DNA of 64,000 nucleotides. It comes from Bacillus sp. AFS073361. Its GTDB lineage: Bacteria > Bacillota > Bacilli > Bacillales > Cytobacillaceae. This document shows, one piece after another, positions 10,003 to 19,100 of the stretch. The notes under the pieces were generated by a model. It ran no database searches. It was not told the origin of the DNA and saw nothing but the letters and a program-made list of their open reading frames with translations. The position numbers and the translations under genes are program-made. The DNA lies in NCBI RefSeq assembly GCF_002567005.1, contig NZ_NUZU01000039.1:492325-556324 (forward strand). The letters are read 5' to 3'. Every line of letters begins with the position of its first letter. Position 1 is the first letter of the stretch.

Positions 10003-10764
10003 ATGCCTATTATTCAATCTGTTGAACGGGCTCTGAAGATTCTAGATTTATTTGATGAGCATAAGTCGGAGCTAAAAATTACCGAAATTAGTGAAAAGAT
10101 GGGGTTGCATAAAAGTACTGTACACTCCCTATTAAAAACACTTCATGAGTATTCCTATATCGATCAAAATCCGGATAATGGTAAATATAGATTAGGATTG
10201 AAACTAGCTGAACGAGGGAATTTAGTCATCAGCAATATGGATATAAGAAAAACGGCAAAAAAATACCTTCTCGATCTTTCTGCCAAAACGGGGCAAACAG
10301 TGCACCTGGGGATATTGGACGGTCGGGAAGGCGTGTATATAGATAAAGTAGAAGGGGAACAATCAATTATTCGTTATTCACGTATTGGCCGAAGACTCCC
10401 CCTCCACTCTACTGCGATTGGAAAAGTCCTTTTAGCCTATCAACCCCCTAATGAATTGGAGCACTTATTAAAAAATTATAACTACCAGTATCAAACTGCA
10501 AATACGATCATCAATGAAGCGATTTTTCGAAAAGAAATTGAAAAAGTCAAGGAGCAGGGCTATGCAGTAGATGAACAAGAAAACGAGCAAGGTGTTCGTT
10601 GTGCTGCTGTACCCATATTCAACGGGAAGGGCCGGGTCCTGGCTGCAATTAGTATCTCCACTTTAATTTCTCGTGTGAACGATCCGGAGCTGCAGATATT
10701 TATTGATCTTCTCAAAACATCCTGTAATGAACTCTCGGAACAAATGAAATATGGATATGAATGA
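10003..10764 (+). CDS. IclR-family transcriptional regulator of the pentonate module
   Basis: This 253-residue protein has an N-terminal winged helix-turn-helix (IQSVERALKILDLF, then KITEISEKMGLHKSTVHSLLKTL, here about residues 5-50). The IclR effector-binding domain follows, with HLGILDGREGVYIDKVEG near 97 and the conserved PLHSTAIGKVLLA near 130, and C-terminal AISISTLISRV near 222. Sugar acids or keto acids are common effectors of this family (KdgR, YagI). It is divergent from the dehydratase and shares palindromic sites with it. I infer that it senses a pentonate or its 2-keto-3-deoxy derivative and represses the dehydratase-aldolase operon, and perhaps xynP. Confidence 0.9.
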   Translation: MPIIQSVERALKILDLFDEHKSELKITEISEKMGLHKSTVHSLLKTLHEYSYIDQNPDNGKYRLGLKLAERGNLVISNMDIRKTAKKYLLDLSAKTGQTVHLGILDGREGVYIDKVEGEQSIIRYSRIGRRLPLHSTAIGKVLLAYQPPNELEHLLKNYNYQYQTANTIINEAIFRKEIEKVKEQGYAVDEQENEQGVRCAAVPIFNGKGRVLAAISISTLISRVNDPELQIFIDLLKTSCNELSEQMKYGYE

Positions 10765-10899
10765 TTTTTCCTTAATAGTTAACAACTAATAAAAAACATA
10801 GGCTATTAAAAAAGTTAGTTGTTTGGATATACAAAGTCATCTAACTTCGGATATAATAACATGGTATGTTTCTAAATTATTTGATGGGGAGATATGATG

Positions 10900-11883
10900 A
10901 TGAAAAACTCAAAGCCCAATGAACCATTAGTTACGCATATTTTTACAGCAGATCCTTCCGCACATGTCTTTGAAGGTAAGCTTTATATTTATCCTTCTCA
11001 TGACCTTGATCACGATGAGCCATCTAATGATAATGGTGACCAATATAAGATGGAAGATTACCATATTTTATCCATGGATGACGCAGGTGCACCATGTGTA
11101 GACCACGGAGAAGCTCTTCATTTAAGAGATATCCCTTGGGCAAGTAAACAGCTTTGGGCACCAGACGCTGCTTACAAAAATAACACCTATTATTTATTTT
11201 TCCCTGCAAGAGATAAAGAGGGTATTTTCAGAATTGGCGTTGCAACTAGCCCTAATCCGGCTGGACCTTTTACACCAGAAGAAAATTATATACCTGGCAG
11301 CTTCAGCATTGATCCCGCTGTCTTGGTGGATGAAGATGACAAAGCATATGTTTATTTCGGCGGGCTTTGGGGAGGACAATTAGAAAAATGGCAGACAGGA
11401 ACTTTTATCCCAGATGCTGAAGGTCCAGCCGCTGCAGAACCTGCTTTAGGACCAAGAGTAGCTGAACTAAGCGACGATATGCTTACTTTTAAAAGCGAAC
11501 CAAAAGAAATTTCCATTGTCGATGAAAACGGTAATCCAATTCTTGCAAGTGATGAGGACCGAAGATATTTTGAAGGACCATGGGTTCATAAATACAATGG
11601 TCTTTACTATCTATCCTATTCTACTGGTACCACGCATAAAATTGTTTATGCTGTAAGTGATAATCCACAGGGTCCATTTGTGTTCAAAGGGACAATTCTT
11701 ACACCTGTAATTGGCTGGACCACACATCATTCGATTGTCCAGTTTAATGATAAATGGTATCTGTTCTATCATGATTGCTCGTTATCAGATGGCGTGAATC
11801 ATAAGCGTTCTGTGAAATACACGGAACTAAAATATAACGAGGATGGAACGATTCAAACGATTGACCCTTATGGAAATAAATAA
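10900..11883 (+). CDS. Glycoside hydrolase family 43 (arabinofuranosidase/xylosidase-like)
   Basis: This single-domain GH43 five-bladed propeller has about 327 residues. The catalytic base is in FTADPSAHVFEGKLYIYPSHD near residue 16 (Asp in ADPSA), the modulating Asp in SIDPAVLVDEDD near 145 and the acid Glu in YFEGPWVHKYNG near 225. The third of three consecutive ATGs (10900) has the best spacing from GGGGAG; the first, 10894, adds two residues. There is no signal peptide. It probably removes arabinose or xylose from imported oligosaccharides. It lies 135 bp after iclR and has its own terminator. An imperfect GTTAG...CTAAC repeat around 10816-10846 might be a regulator site. Confidence 0.87.
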   Translation: MKNSKPNEPLVTHIFTADPSAHVFEGKLYIYPSHDLDHDEPSNDNGDQYKMEDYHILSMDDAGAPCVDHGEALHLRDIPWASKQLWAPDAAYKNNTYYLFFPARDKEGIFRIGVATSPNPAGPFTPEENYIPGSFSIDPAVLVDEDDKAYVYFGGLWGGQLEKWQTGTFIPDAEGPAAAEPALGPRVAELSDDMLTFKSEPKEISIVDENGNPILASDEDRRYFEGPWVHKYNGLYYLSYSTGTTHKIVYAVSDNPQGPFVFKGTILTPVIGWTTHHSIVQFNDKWYLFYHDCSLSDGVNHKRSVKYTELKYNEDGTIQTIDPYGNK

Positions 11884-11895
11884 TTAGATTGACCA

Positions 11896-11924
11896 CTGAC
11901 CCTCATAAAGGGGTCAGTTTTTTT
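11896..11924 (+). terminator. Terminator of the GH43 gene
   Basis: The stem CTGACCC with GGGTCAG is followed by seven T residues. It begins 13 bp after the GH43 stop codon. Confidence 0.9.
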
Positions 11925-12440
11925 GATCTTTGGGAGTTTTTTATATCACCTGCCACTATTTAATGGCCCAATAACCATGCACTGGTTTCCCTACTAATAT
12001 TTTCCGACATTTTTTTTGAATTTTTTATTGCCATTTATAATAGTTGCTGATATTATTGAAGGTGCGTAAATTGGAAAGCTGTTATTCAATATGTCTGGAT
12101 CTTTCCAAGCAGATAATTTTTGACCACTTCCTTCAAGAAGTTAAGGCCATACGGACAGCCGGGTCAAATGCCGAATGGCAACTTTAGTTGCCTTATTGAT
12201 TGAGTTAAAAGCTCAAATTTTATAAGTTGGTTACTTTACAACCAGTGCATATGCACACAACTTGTGAAACGGTCAATAAGAGTAGTAAAAGTAATTATTT
12301 GCTATATAGACTCTGATCCTAATAAGATATATTTTGAATATTATAGAGCTTCCTTACTGATTTTATAAGGACCTTTATCGTAGTGGTATGATTTCTATTA
12401 CGGTATACGTATGCTTTTTTAATATTGATGATTATATCTA
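11925..12440. other. Non-coding stretch with possible decayed reading frames
   Basis: No intact gene is visible. On the minus strand near 12110-12170 a short open stretch reads GCPYGLNFLKEVVKNYLLG and ends at a stop, which looks like protein sequence without a start. It could be the relic of a lost gene. Inverted half sites are scattered but none is convincing as a terminator or riboswitch. Confidence 0.3.
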
Positions 12441-12488
12441 AAGCAAGTGTTGTGCGCGGTTATGCGTTATGATTCACTTGCTTTTTTT
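12441..12488 (+). terminator. Terminator-like hairpin upstream of the polyamine operon
   Basis: AAGCAAGTG pairs with CACTTGCTT, followed by a run of T. It lies about 70 bp before the carboxynorspermidine synthase start. It may end a decayed upstream unit or act as a leader attenuator for the polyamine genes. I see no recognisable aptamer in front of it. Confidence 0.65.
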
Positions 12489-12560
12489 GTTGTGAAATTT
12501 TAAGAGGAATTCAATTTCTCTCTGCATTAAAAAAAATTAACCAGTTAGGAGATTAAGAGA

Positions 12561-13799
12561 ATGGGAAAAGCACTTATTATTGGCGCCGGCGGCGTGGCAT
12601 CAGTAGCAATTCATAAATGTGTACAAAACAGTGAAGTATTTGAAGAGATTTGCATCGCGAGTCGTACAAAATCGAAATGTGATGAATTAAAAGCGAAATT
12701 AGATGGCGGTAAAACAAAAATCACGACTGCACAAGTAGATGCTGACAATGTAGATGAATTAATTGCCTTAATCAATGAAGTAAAACCAGATATCGTAATG
12801 AACCTAGCTTTACCATACCAGGACTTAACAATTATGGATGCTTGTCTTGCAACAAAGACACACTATATGGACACAGCAAACTATGAGCCAGAAGATACCG
12901 CTAAATTTGAATATAAATGGCAGTGGGAATACCGCGAGCGTTTTGAAAAAGCTGGAATCACAGCTCTTTTAGGCAGCGGCTTTGACCCTGGTGTAACAGG
13001 TGTATTCTCCGCTTATGCTCTAAAGCATTATTTTGATGAAATCGAATATATCGACATTCTTGACTGCAATGGCGGCGACCATGGCTATCCATTTGCAACA
13101 AACTTTAATCCTGAAATCAATATCCGTGAGGTTTCTGCTAACGGAAGATACTGGGAAAACGGTGAATGGGTTGAAACCGAGCCAATGGAAATCAAACGCG
13201 AATATAACTTCGCTGAAGTTGGTCAAAAGGATATGTATTTGCTATATCATGAAGAGCTTGAATCTCTTGCGCAAAATATCCCAGGGATTAAGCGTATCCG
13301 TTTCTTCATGACGTTTGGCCAAAGTTATATTACACACTTAAAAGCGCTTGAAAACGTGGGAATGACTTCTATCGAGCCAATTGAATTCGAAGGACAACAA
13401 ATCATTCCACTTCAATTCTTGAAGGCTGTATTACCAGACCCAGCTTCCCTTGGTCCACGTACAGTTGGTAAAACCAACATCGGCTGTATCTTCAAAGGGA
13501 AAAAAGACGGAAAAGATAAAACCTATTATGTATACAATGTTTGTGACCACCAAGAGTGCTATAGAGAAGTCGGCTCTCAAGCCATCTCTTATACAACAGG
13601 TGTTCCTGCAATGATTGGTGCTGCAATGATTATGACTGGCAAATGGAATAAACCAGGCGTATTCAATATTGAAGAATTTGATCCAGATCCATTCATGGAA
13701 GAGTTAAACAAATGGGGCCTTCCATGGGTAGAAGATTTTAATCCTGTGCTTGTTGATGCATTGCCTGAAGAAGCAAAAGAGTTGGAGCTTGTTCGTTAA
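12561..13799 (+). CDS. Carboxynorspermidine/carboxyspermidine synthase (saccharopine dehydrogenase-like)
   Basis: This 412-residue NADPH-dependent enzyme has an N-terminal Rossmann motif (LIIGAGGVASVAIHKC, residues 5-20) and signatures of the CANSDH branch: NLALPYQDLTIMDACL near 80, LLGSGFDPGVTGVFSAY near 140 and DILDCNGGDHGYPFATNFN near 168. The family condenses aspartate semialdehyde with putrescine or 1,3-diaminopropane to carboxyspermidine or carboxynorspermidine. The next gene, one base away, is the matching decarboxylase, so the pair makes spermidine or norspermidine without S-adenosylmethionine decarboxylase. The AGGAG site precedes the ATG at a good distance. Confidence 0.92.
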   Translation: MGKALIIGAGGVASVAIHKCVQNSEVFEEICIASRTKSKCDELKAKLDGGKTKITTAQVDADNVDELIALINEVKPDIVMNLALPYQDLTIMDACLATKTHYMDTANYEPEDTAKFEYKWQWEYRERFEKAGITALLGSGFDPGVTGVFSAYALKHYFDEIEYIDILDCNGGDHGYPFATNFNPEINIREVSANGRYWENGEWVETEPMEIKREYNFAEVGQKDMYLLYHEELESLAQNIPGIKRIRFFMTFGQSYITHLKALENVGMTSIEPIEFEGQQIIPLQFLKAVLPDPASLGPRTVGKTNIGCIFKGKKDGKDKTYYVYNVCDHQECYREVGSQAISYTTGVPAMIGAAMIMTGKWNKPGVFNIEEFDPDPFMEELNKWGLPWVEDFNPVLVDALPEEAKELELVR

Positions 13800-13800
13800 G

Positions 13801-14928
13801 ATGCGGTTTGAAGAATTACCAACACCGTGTTATGTCGTTGATGAAGGCCTTGTGGAAAAAAATCTCAAAATCCTAAACGGTGTCATGAAACGCACAGGTG
13901 CTAAGATTGTTTTAGCGCAAAAGGCATTTTCGATGACAAAATTCTACCCTCTTATTGGGGAGTATCTAAGTGGAACAACCGCAAGCGGTTTGTACGAAGC
14001 ACGACTAGGTTACGAGGAAATGGGCAAAGAGAATCATGTCTTTGCCCCTGCCTACCGTGCAGATGAAATCGATGAGATTATCTCAATTTGCGATCATATT
14101 ATTTTCAATTCTTTCTCACAATTGGAGAAATTTAAAGATAAAGCACTTCAAGCTGGCAGAAAAGTTGGCTTGCGCATCAATCCGCAATGTTCTACTCAAG
14201 TAGGACATGAAATCTATGACCCTTGTTCACCAGGTTCAAGGTTCGGTGTCACGATAGAACACTTTCGTCCCGATTTGCTGGATGGTGTTTCAGGGCTGCA
14301 TTTTCATACCCTTTGTCAGCAAAACTCTGATGACTTAGAAACGACACTTAATGCGGTCGAAGAAAAGTTTGGTGAGTTTCTTCCGCAAATGGAATGGATC
14401 AACTTTGGCGGTGGTCATCATATCACAAGAGAAGATTATGACATTCCGCGGCTGGAAGCGTGCATTAAAAGAATGCAGGATAAATACGGTTTAGAGGTTT
14501 ACCTTGAGCCAGGAGAAGCAATTGCTCTTAATGCTGGGTACTTAATTACCTCCGTACTTGATTTACATCAAAACGGATTAGAGATTGCGATTCTTGACAC
14601 TTCTGCTACCTGCCATATGCCTGATGTCTTGGAAATGCCTTACCGTCCTCCTCTTTTTGGATCAGGAGAAGCTGGAGAAAAGCCATATACATATCGTCTT
14701 GGCGGGCAAACCTGTCTTACAGGAGATGTGATCGGCGATTATTCTTTTGATCAGCCATTAAAGAGCGGTGATCGCTTAGTTTTCGGTGATATGGCGATCT
14801 ATACGATGGTCAAAAACACCACGTTTAACGGAATGCCATTACCTGCCATCGCTGTTCAAGATAAAGATGGGGATTGTCAGGTTGTGCAGCAATTTGGCTA
14901 TCAAGATTTTAAAATGAGACTAGCTTAA
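13801..14928 (+). CDS. nspC: Carboxynorspermidine decarboxylase
   Basis: This 375-residue PLP-dependent fold III (alanine racemase-like) decarboxylase removes CO2 from carboxy(nor)spermidine. It begins MRFEELPTPCYVVDEG, and the PLP lysine is in VLAQKAFSM near residue 40. HFHTLCQQ near 170 and the glycine loop FGGGHHI near 205 also fit. GEAIALNAGYL near 250 and DTSATCHMPDVLEMPYRP near 275 are typical of NspC. The start at 13801 follows the upstream stop by one base, implying translational coupling; a longer reading from 13750 would overlap the synthase gene and is unlikely. Confidence 0.93.
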   Translation: MRFEELPTPCYVVDEGLVEKNLKILNGVMKRTGAKIVLAQKAFSMTKFYPLIGEYLSGTTASGLYEARLGYEEMGKENHVFAPAYRADEIDEIISICDHIIFNSFSQLEKFKDKALQAGRKVGLRINPQCSTQVGHEIYDPCSPGSRFGVTIEHFRPDLLDGVSGLHFHTLCQQNSDDLETTLNAVEEKFGEFLPQMEWINFGGGHHITREDYDIPRLEACIKRMQDKYGLEVYLEPGEAIALNAGYLITSVLDLHQNGLEIAILDTSATCHMPDVLEMPYRPPLFGSGEAGEKPYTYRLGGQTCLTGDVIGDYSFDQPLKSGDRLVFGDMAIYTMVKNTTFNGMPLPAIAVQDKDGDCQVVQQFGYQDFKMRLA

Positions 14929-14940
14929 TAGAATAGTAGA

Positions 14941-14977
14941 AAAAGGGAGAAGTGCGAGTAATGCACTTCTCCCTTTT
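14941..14977. terminator. Bidirectional terminator between nspC and the FAH gene
   Basis: A 15-bp arm pair, AAAAGGGAGAAGTGC and GCACTTCTCCCTTTT, surrounds a 7-nt loop, with T-rich tails on both strands. It separates the convergent nspC and FAH-family genes. Confidence 0.9.
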
Positions 14978-15009
14978 ATTTTGCCCAGCATTCTCTTAAA
15001 AGTCCCCTA

Positions 15010-15942
15010 TTACATTGTTGAATGCTTTTTTACTGCATTTTTTACCAATGGTAATGTCATCTGGTTTGTCAGCTCACCAAGTTTTTCTATCCTAATGGTT
15101 ATTTCATCTCCTGCTGTCAGCCAATCCTGTTCATACTCCGGTAGACCAAGGATGACTCCTTCAGGTGTTCCAGTGATAATCAAATCACCTGGCTCTAGGG
15201 TTATATAGTTGGAAATATAACTAATAATCTCATCGCAATAAAAAATCATGTCCGCTGTATTGGAAGATTGTCTAACCTTACCATTAACAATCGTTTCAAT
15301 TTTCAACTGATTTGGATTGCCGACTTCCTCAGCAGTCACAAGATACGGCCCAACCGGACAAAACCCATCAATTGCTTTTCCTAAGAGCCATTGATTTGTG
15401 CGGAATTGGAGGTCTCTTGCGGATAAATCATTGGCATTGCAATACCCTGCCACATAATCCAATGCACGTTCCTTTGATACACTTTTGGCAATTTTTCCAA
15501 TTACGATGCCAAGTTCTGCTTCAAAATCAACTTGCTTCGCATCTGCGGGAATCTCAACTTTGTCTCCATGACCAGCTAGGGAATTGCCATACTTGTTAAA
15601 AAGTACAGGCGTTTTAGGCGGTTCCATATTTGATTCTTCTGCATGCTTCCGATAATTTAGGCCCACACAAATAATTTTTGCACTTTTCGGTACACATGGA
15701 CCATATTGAACCTGATTCTCTGCCAGGGTGAAAGCGCTGAAATCCTTGTTTGAGTGAACGAAATCTTGAAAAAGTTTTTTAGAGTTCTCATCCGCTTGCA
15801 ACCATTGTTCTAATGATAGAGGAATACTCTGAGGCTCATTCGCCGCCTCCCAAGCCTTCACAATGTCTAGAATACCGGTATCTGTTTTCACACCAAATTT
15901 AGATGGATCATTTGAATTCAATTTATAGTTTACTAGTTTCAT
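15010..15942 (-). CDS. Fumarylacetoacetate hydrolase family protein
   Basis: This 310-residue protein has the FAH fold. Metal ligands are visible in VDFEAELGIVIGK near residue 138 (ExE) and in NDLSARDLQFR near 172 (Asp). ICVGLNYRKHAEES near 92 and LEPGDLIITGTPEGV near 255 are standard family motifs. Members hydrolyse C-C bonds of acylpyruvates, decarboxylate oxaloacetate or hydrolyse/dehydrate sugar-acid derivatives such as 2,4-diketo-3-deoxy acids. The length fits the 2-keto-3-deoxy-L-fuconate/ureidoglycolate-lyase-like group. It is monocistronic, convergent to nspC, and I cannot fix its substrate. Confidence 0.85.
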   Translation of the reverse strand: MKLVNYKLNSNDPSKFGVKTDTGILDIVKAWEAANEPQSIPLSLEQWLQADENSKKLFQDFVHSNKDFSAFTLAENQVQYGPCVPKSAKIICVGLNYRKHAEESNMEPPKTPVLFNKYGNSLAGHGDKVEIPADAKQVDFEAELGIVIGKIAKSVSKERALDYVAGYCNANDLSARDLQFRTNQWLLGKAIDGFCPVGPYLVTAEEVGNPNQLKIETIVNGKVRQSSNTADMIFYCDEIISYISNYITLEPGDLIITGTPEGVILGLPEYEQDWLTAGDEITIRIEKLGELTNQMTLPLVKNAVKKHSTM

Positions 15943-16293
15943 ATTGTTTAGATTACCTTTCCACTTGATTAGTTTTTTTAATTTATCTAGTTTTGTTGTT
16001 CCACATATTTACTATAGCATGGAGATTTTTAGCGAGCAAGATTAGTGTTTTGAATTTTCCGAATAATTATATTTTCTATCATCCCTGGTTCCAATGATTT
16101 AATCAAAAGATAAAATTTCGCTGTGCATAGTAAATAACTATAAAACGAACTCCTTCTGTGTAAAATTACTTGTATGGGTAAGGGATTCAATCAATAACAT
16201 AATTGCCATACTAGTATCATTTCTGACTTGTGAGAGAAAGTTCGTTGTAATTCCTTTAAAATGAGTAGGTTCGTTTGAAACCTCATGACACAT
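15943..16293. other. Promoter region of the FAH gene and spacer
   Basis: This AT-rich stretch of about 350 bp lies upstream of the FAH gene. I see no gene or clear operator in it. Confidence 0.4.
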
Positions 16294-16343
16294 AAAAAAA
16301 CACTATCCTTTCCATCGTATTACAGAAAGAATAGCGTTTTTTT
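16294..16343. terminator. Bidirectional terminator behind the MFS gene
   Basis: AAAAAAACACTATCCTTTC and GAAAGAATAGCGTTTTTTT pair with two mismatched or wobble positions around a 12-nt loop and leave A/T tracts on both sides. It lies about 140 bp past the MFS transporter stop. Confidence 0.75.
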
Positions 16344-16485
16344 CATTTCTGGGGTATCGATTTGCGTTAGAGCGATAGGTATGTAGTGGATAAGAATGCG
16401 AATGCCAACACAAGATAGAACCAGCAGAAATTTTAGGTCGTAAATTTTAAAACATTATTGGCTTTTATCCCTTGCTACTTTAAAC

Positions 16486-17841
16486 TTATGCCTCTCTAGT
16501 AGCCTTTATTATGGTTGAATTTTCCTCATCACTATCGGTATTACTTGCATCACTAAGTGAACGTGATTTAGTTTCAGGAGCCCAAGCTAACGATACAATT
16601 GTCCCGATGATGAGAACCGCTGTAAGAGCAAGCATTGAAGGTTGAATCCCGAATTTAGAAATACTAATAGGAAGAAGAAAGGTTCCTATTGCTGACCCTA
16701 TCTTGCTAACTGATGTAGCAAACCCCACTCCTGAAGAACGAAGTGATGTTGGAAAACTCTCCGGAGGAATTGAAGCAGTAAGATTACAGACTGCTGACAT
16801 TATTAAGGTGAAACCGATAAATGTAATAATCATAAGGGCAGATCCTGTTGGCAAAAGGCTTAGTAAGAGTAAAGAAACGCTTAGAAAGATAAAGGATCCG
16901 TTTAAGAATGCCCTAGTAGATAATTTAATTGTTAAAAAGATGCCAAGAATTGAACCTATAAAAAGCACTCCGTTTAATAATAGGTCTGTACCAAAGTTTC
17001 CATGTAGCCCCAAGGCTTTTAATATAGATGGAAGAAAGGTATAGATTGCCCAATAAGGAACAATAATACAAAGGTAAAAAATACAGTTAAATGCTGTACG
17101 TTTTCTCATATTTTTGCTAAACAAATCAGCATAACTTGCTTTTGTTTTAACAGGTGTTTCATCATCAAGTTCGACGTTTTGTCCAATATATTTCTTTACA
17201 ATTTGTCTAGCTTCTTCAATACGGCCTTGATTAACTAACCATCTTGGAGATTCGGGAGTTCCCATTCGCATGATAAAAATTATCACTGCTGGCAATGTAG
17301 CAGAAGAAAGCATCCAACGCCATGACTCAGGACCAATATGAGTTAAAGAAAATCCCACGACAGTTGCAAGAACGAAGCCCAATGTCCATATAACGCTAAA
17401 TGACCCGAGTATGGCTCCACGATGTTTTCTTGGCAAAATTTCCGCTAGCATTGTATGTCCTACGCTATAATCTCCTCCAAGGCCAAAACCAAGTAGTAGC
17501 CTCAAAATAAACAATTCACCTGCATTGTCAGCAAAAAATTGTAAAAAGGATGCAAGGATAATAATTATAAAGTTTAAGGAAAATACTTTTTGTCTGCCAA
17601 TTAAATCCGCTATCCTTCCAAGAATTAAACTTCCTAAAAAGAGCCCAATTAAGGCCGAACTTCCAATAAGACCGACCCAAAGCGGACTAAGGTCAAATTG
17701 AGGTGTAAGTAAAGTGAGAGCGATACCAATCAATCCTAATACGTATCCATCGGTAAAGTGTCCGCCAAATGTTAGGGCTGTCATTTTAAAGTGAAATTTA
17801 TTTAGTGGAGCATCATCAAGCTTTACTATTTGTTTTGCCAT
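16486..17841 (-). CDS. MFS transporter, sugar/acid porter-like
   Basis: This 451-residue protein has 12 predicted membrane segments. The family motif between TM2 and TM3 is LGRIADLIGRQKVF near residue 75. GFGLGGDYSVGHTMLAEILPRKHRGAI near 118 is shown by its GDY and PRKHRG elements, and PESPRWLVNQGRIEEA near 195 is the sugar-porter signature also found in NiaP-, ShiA- and aromatic-acid porters. The ribosome site GAGGAGAGGGG is strong. An inducer or substrate cannot be named. TetR-type palindromes lie about 840 bp upstream, so it may import the substrate of the TetR-controlled catabolic operon, but that link is inference. Confidence 0.85.
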   Translation of the reverse strand: MAKQIVKLDDAPLNKFHFKMTALTFGGHFTDGYVLGLIGIALTLLTPQFDLSPLWVGLIGSSALIGLFLGSLILGRIADLIGRQKVFSLNFIIIILASFLQFFADNAGELFILRLLLGFGLGGDYSVGHTMLAEILPRKHRGAILGSFSVIWTLGFVLATVVGFSLTHIGPESWRWMLSSATLPAVIIFIMRMGTPESPRWLVNQGRIEEARQIVKKYIGQNVELDDETPVKTKASYADLFSKNMRKRTAFNCIFYLCIIVPYWAIYTFLPSILKALGLHGNFGTDLLLNGVLFIGSILGIFLTIKLSTRAFLNGSFIFLSVSLLLLSLLPTGSALMIITFIGFTLIMSAVCNLTASIPPESFPTSLRSSGVGFATSVSKIGSAIGTFLLPISISKFGIQPSMLALTAVLIIGTIVSLAWAPETKSRSLSDASNTDSDEENSTIIKATREA

Positions 17842-17842
17842 A

Positions 17843-17911
17843 TTATTGCCCCTCTCCTCTGATTTTTGTATTTAAGATGGAATTCTCAAATAATGATTTA
17901 GAAATGTTCAT
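17843..17911 (-). CDS. Possible 22-residue leader peptide before the MFS gene
   Basis: An ATG at 17911 with a good AGGGGAT ribosome site opens a 22-codon frame (MNISKSLFENSIL...) whose stop falls one base before the MFS start, with the MFS ribosome site inside its last codons. A longer reading of the same frame from 18112 has no ribosome site. The arrangement suggests translational coupling through a leader peptide. There is no homology evidence. Confidence 0.35.
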   Translation of the reverse strand: MNISKSLFENSILNTKIRGEGQ

Positions 17912-18681
17912 ATTTTCATCCCCTTTTTCAAATTCAAGAAACATAGACGGTTTCATTATAATTTTGTAGAGTTGAATAATCTTAAAATATATTTTTCCAT
18001 TTGTTTGATCCTTCAAGGTAAATACCTTATCCCTCCATTTTATCATTCCGATTAAAAATCCAATAAATAATGATTTTTTCTTTAGGTAATCGCTTTCAAA
18101 TTTAGGAACCATGATATCATTAGTTATTTTATCAGATTACCAAATGACAAAGGCTAATCAGGAAAAATATACTTAATTAGTAAAACTTTAAATTCAAGAA
18201 CTTATCTTCCAAATCGGGAAGAAAAATAATCAGCATCCAATAATCTGATCCATAAATTGATTAAAAATGTTTTTCCTCATCGTTTGTTTACAATCTATAG
18301 ATTAATTTCGTTGATTTCCGGTTTTTGCTCAATCTAATTAATGTATTGGATTATTAGGTTCGACGTCAATGTGATTTAAGACCTAACCCAAATAAAAGAC
18401 CTTACTACCTTTAATTTTCACTACAAGTACCCATTGCTGCTGAATTTCCGCAGATTGGATATATGATTTTAATAAAGGTAAAGCCTTTGCAATAAATATG
18501 GATTTGCCTCATTTGCACGTTGCGAATAGTGAAAACTAAAGAAAAAAATTTTTTGGTAATAGATTTCTCATTTGAATCTTCTTAATCCTTTTCATCAATA
18601 AACAAACTTATAAAAACAGCAAATCAAATTCTTCATAATCCCCTCCTTTTTTTTAACTAGTTTTAAAAAACAAATTCTCAA
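17912..18681. other. Long AT-rich intergenic region
   Basis: About 770 bp without a convincing gene, lying between the divergent MFS and tetR genes. The length is unusual for this genome and it may contain decayed sequence, but I can identify nothing beyond the operator at its right end. Confidence 0.4.
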
Positions 18682-18712
18682 TATGAACATGTTCACCAAA
18701 TGAACATGTAAT
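18682..18712. promoter_or_regulatory. TetR-type operator pair (site O1)
   Basis: The perfect palindrome TGAACATGTTCA (18684-18695) is followed 5 bp later by a second half-matching copy, TGAACATGTA. The same sequence occurs at 19965, near 22995 and at 35218. It lies between the divergent MFS gene and the first tetR gene. Confidence 0.65.
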
Positions 18713-19100
18713 TAATAATAGTACAAAAAATAGAGAGTGTAAACTGAAAATTTGGAATTTATTTTTTTTTCTATTTTTCATTGCGAGATGTGGAGTAAAA
18801 TGGAAAAGGAAGAATTATAAGTTGTACAAAAATATATAAATAATGACGGTGGCTATAATATCTAAGTGAAATCTATGGAAAAACCCATAATACATTAAAA
18901 AATAGGTTCTACAGTATCAATATCATGATGAAGAAGGTCTTCTAAAAACCTATACAAACTATTCTGCTCAGTTTAAACTAGACGTACTGGGCCCTTACCG
19001 TTTTAAATATTATTAAAGGGATTTTATAAGTATTTTACGTTTAAAATAAAGCGGTTACTTGTTTGATTCTTGTAAAAGGTTGATGATGGAGGGGGATTTT
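18713..19100. other. Upstream region of the first tetR gene
   Basis: About 390 bp between operator O1 and the tetR start. It is AT-rich and holds no recognisable gene. A GGAGGGGG ribosome site lies at its end. Confidence 0.4.

Noticed and set aside
10816-10846. Third XylR box upstream of the GH43 gene
   Set aside because: Only the outer GTTAG/CTAAC ends are symmetric; the core and spacing of the xylA and xynP boxes are not kept, so I left it as an unproven imperfect repeat.
18113-19058. Hidden gene or riboswitch in the long gap before tetR copy 1
   Set aside because: No open frame with a ribosome site, no terminator hairpin and no recognisable aptamer sequence; only the TetR-type palindromes stand out.
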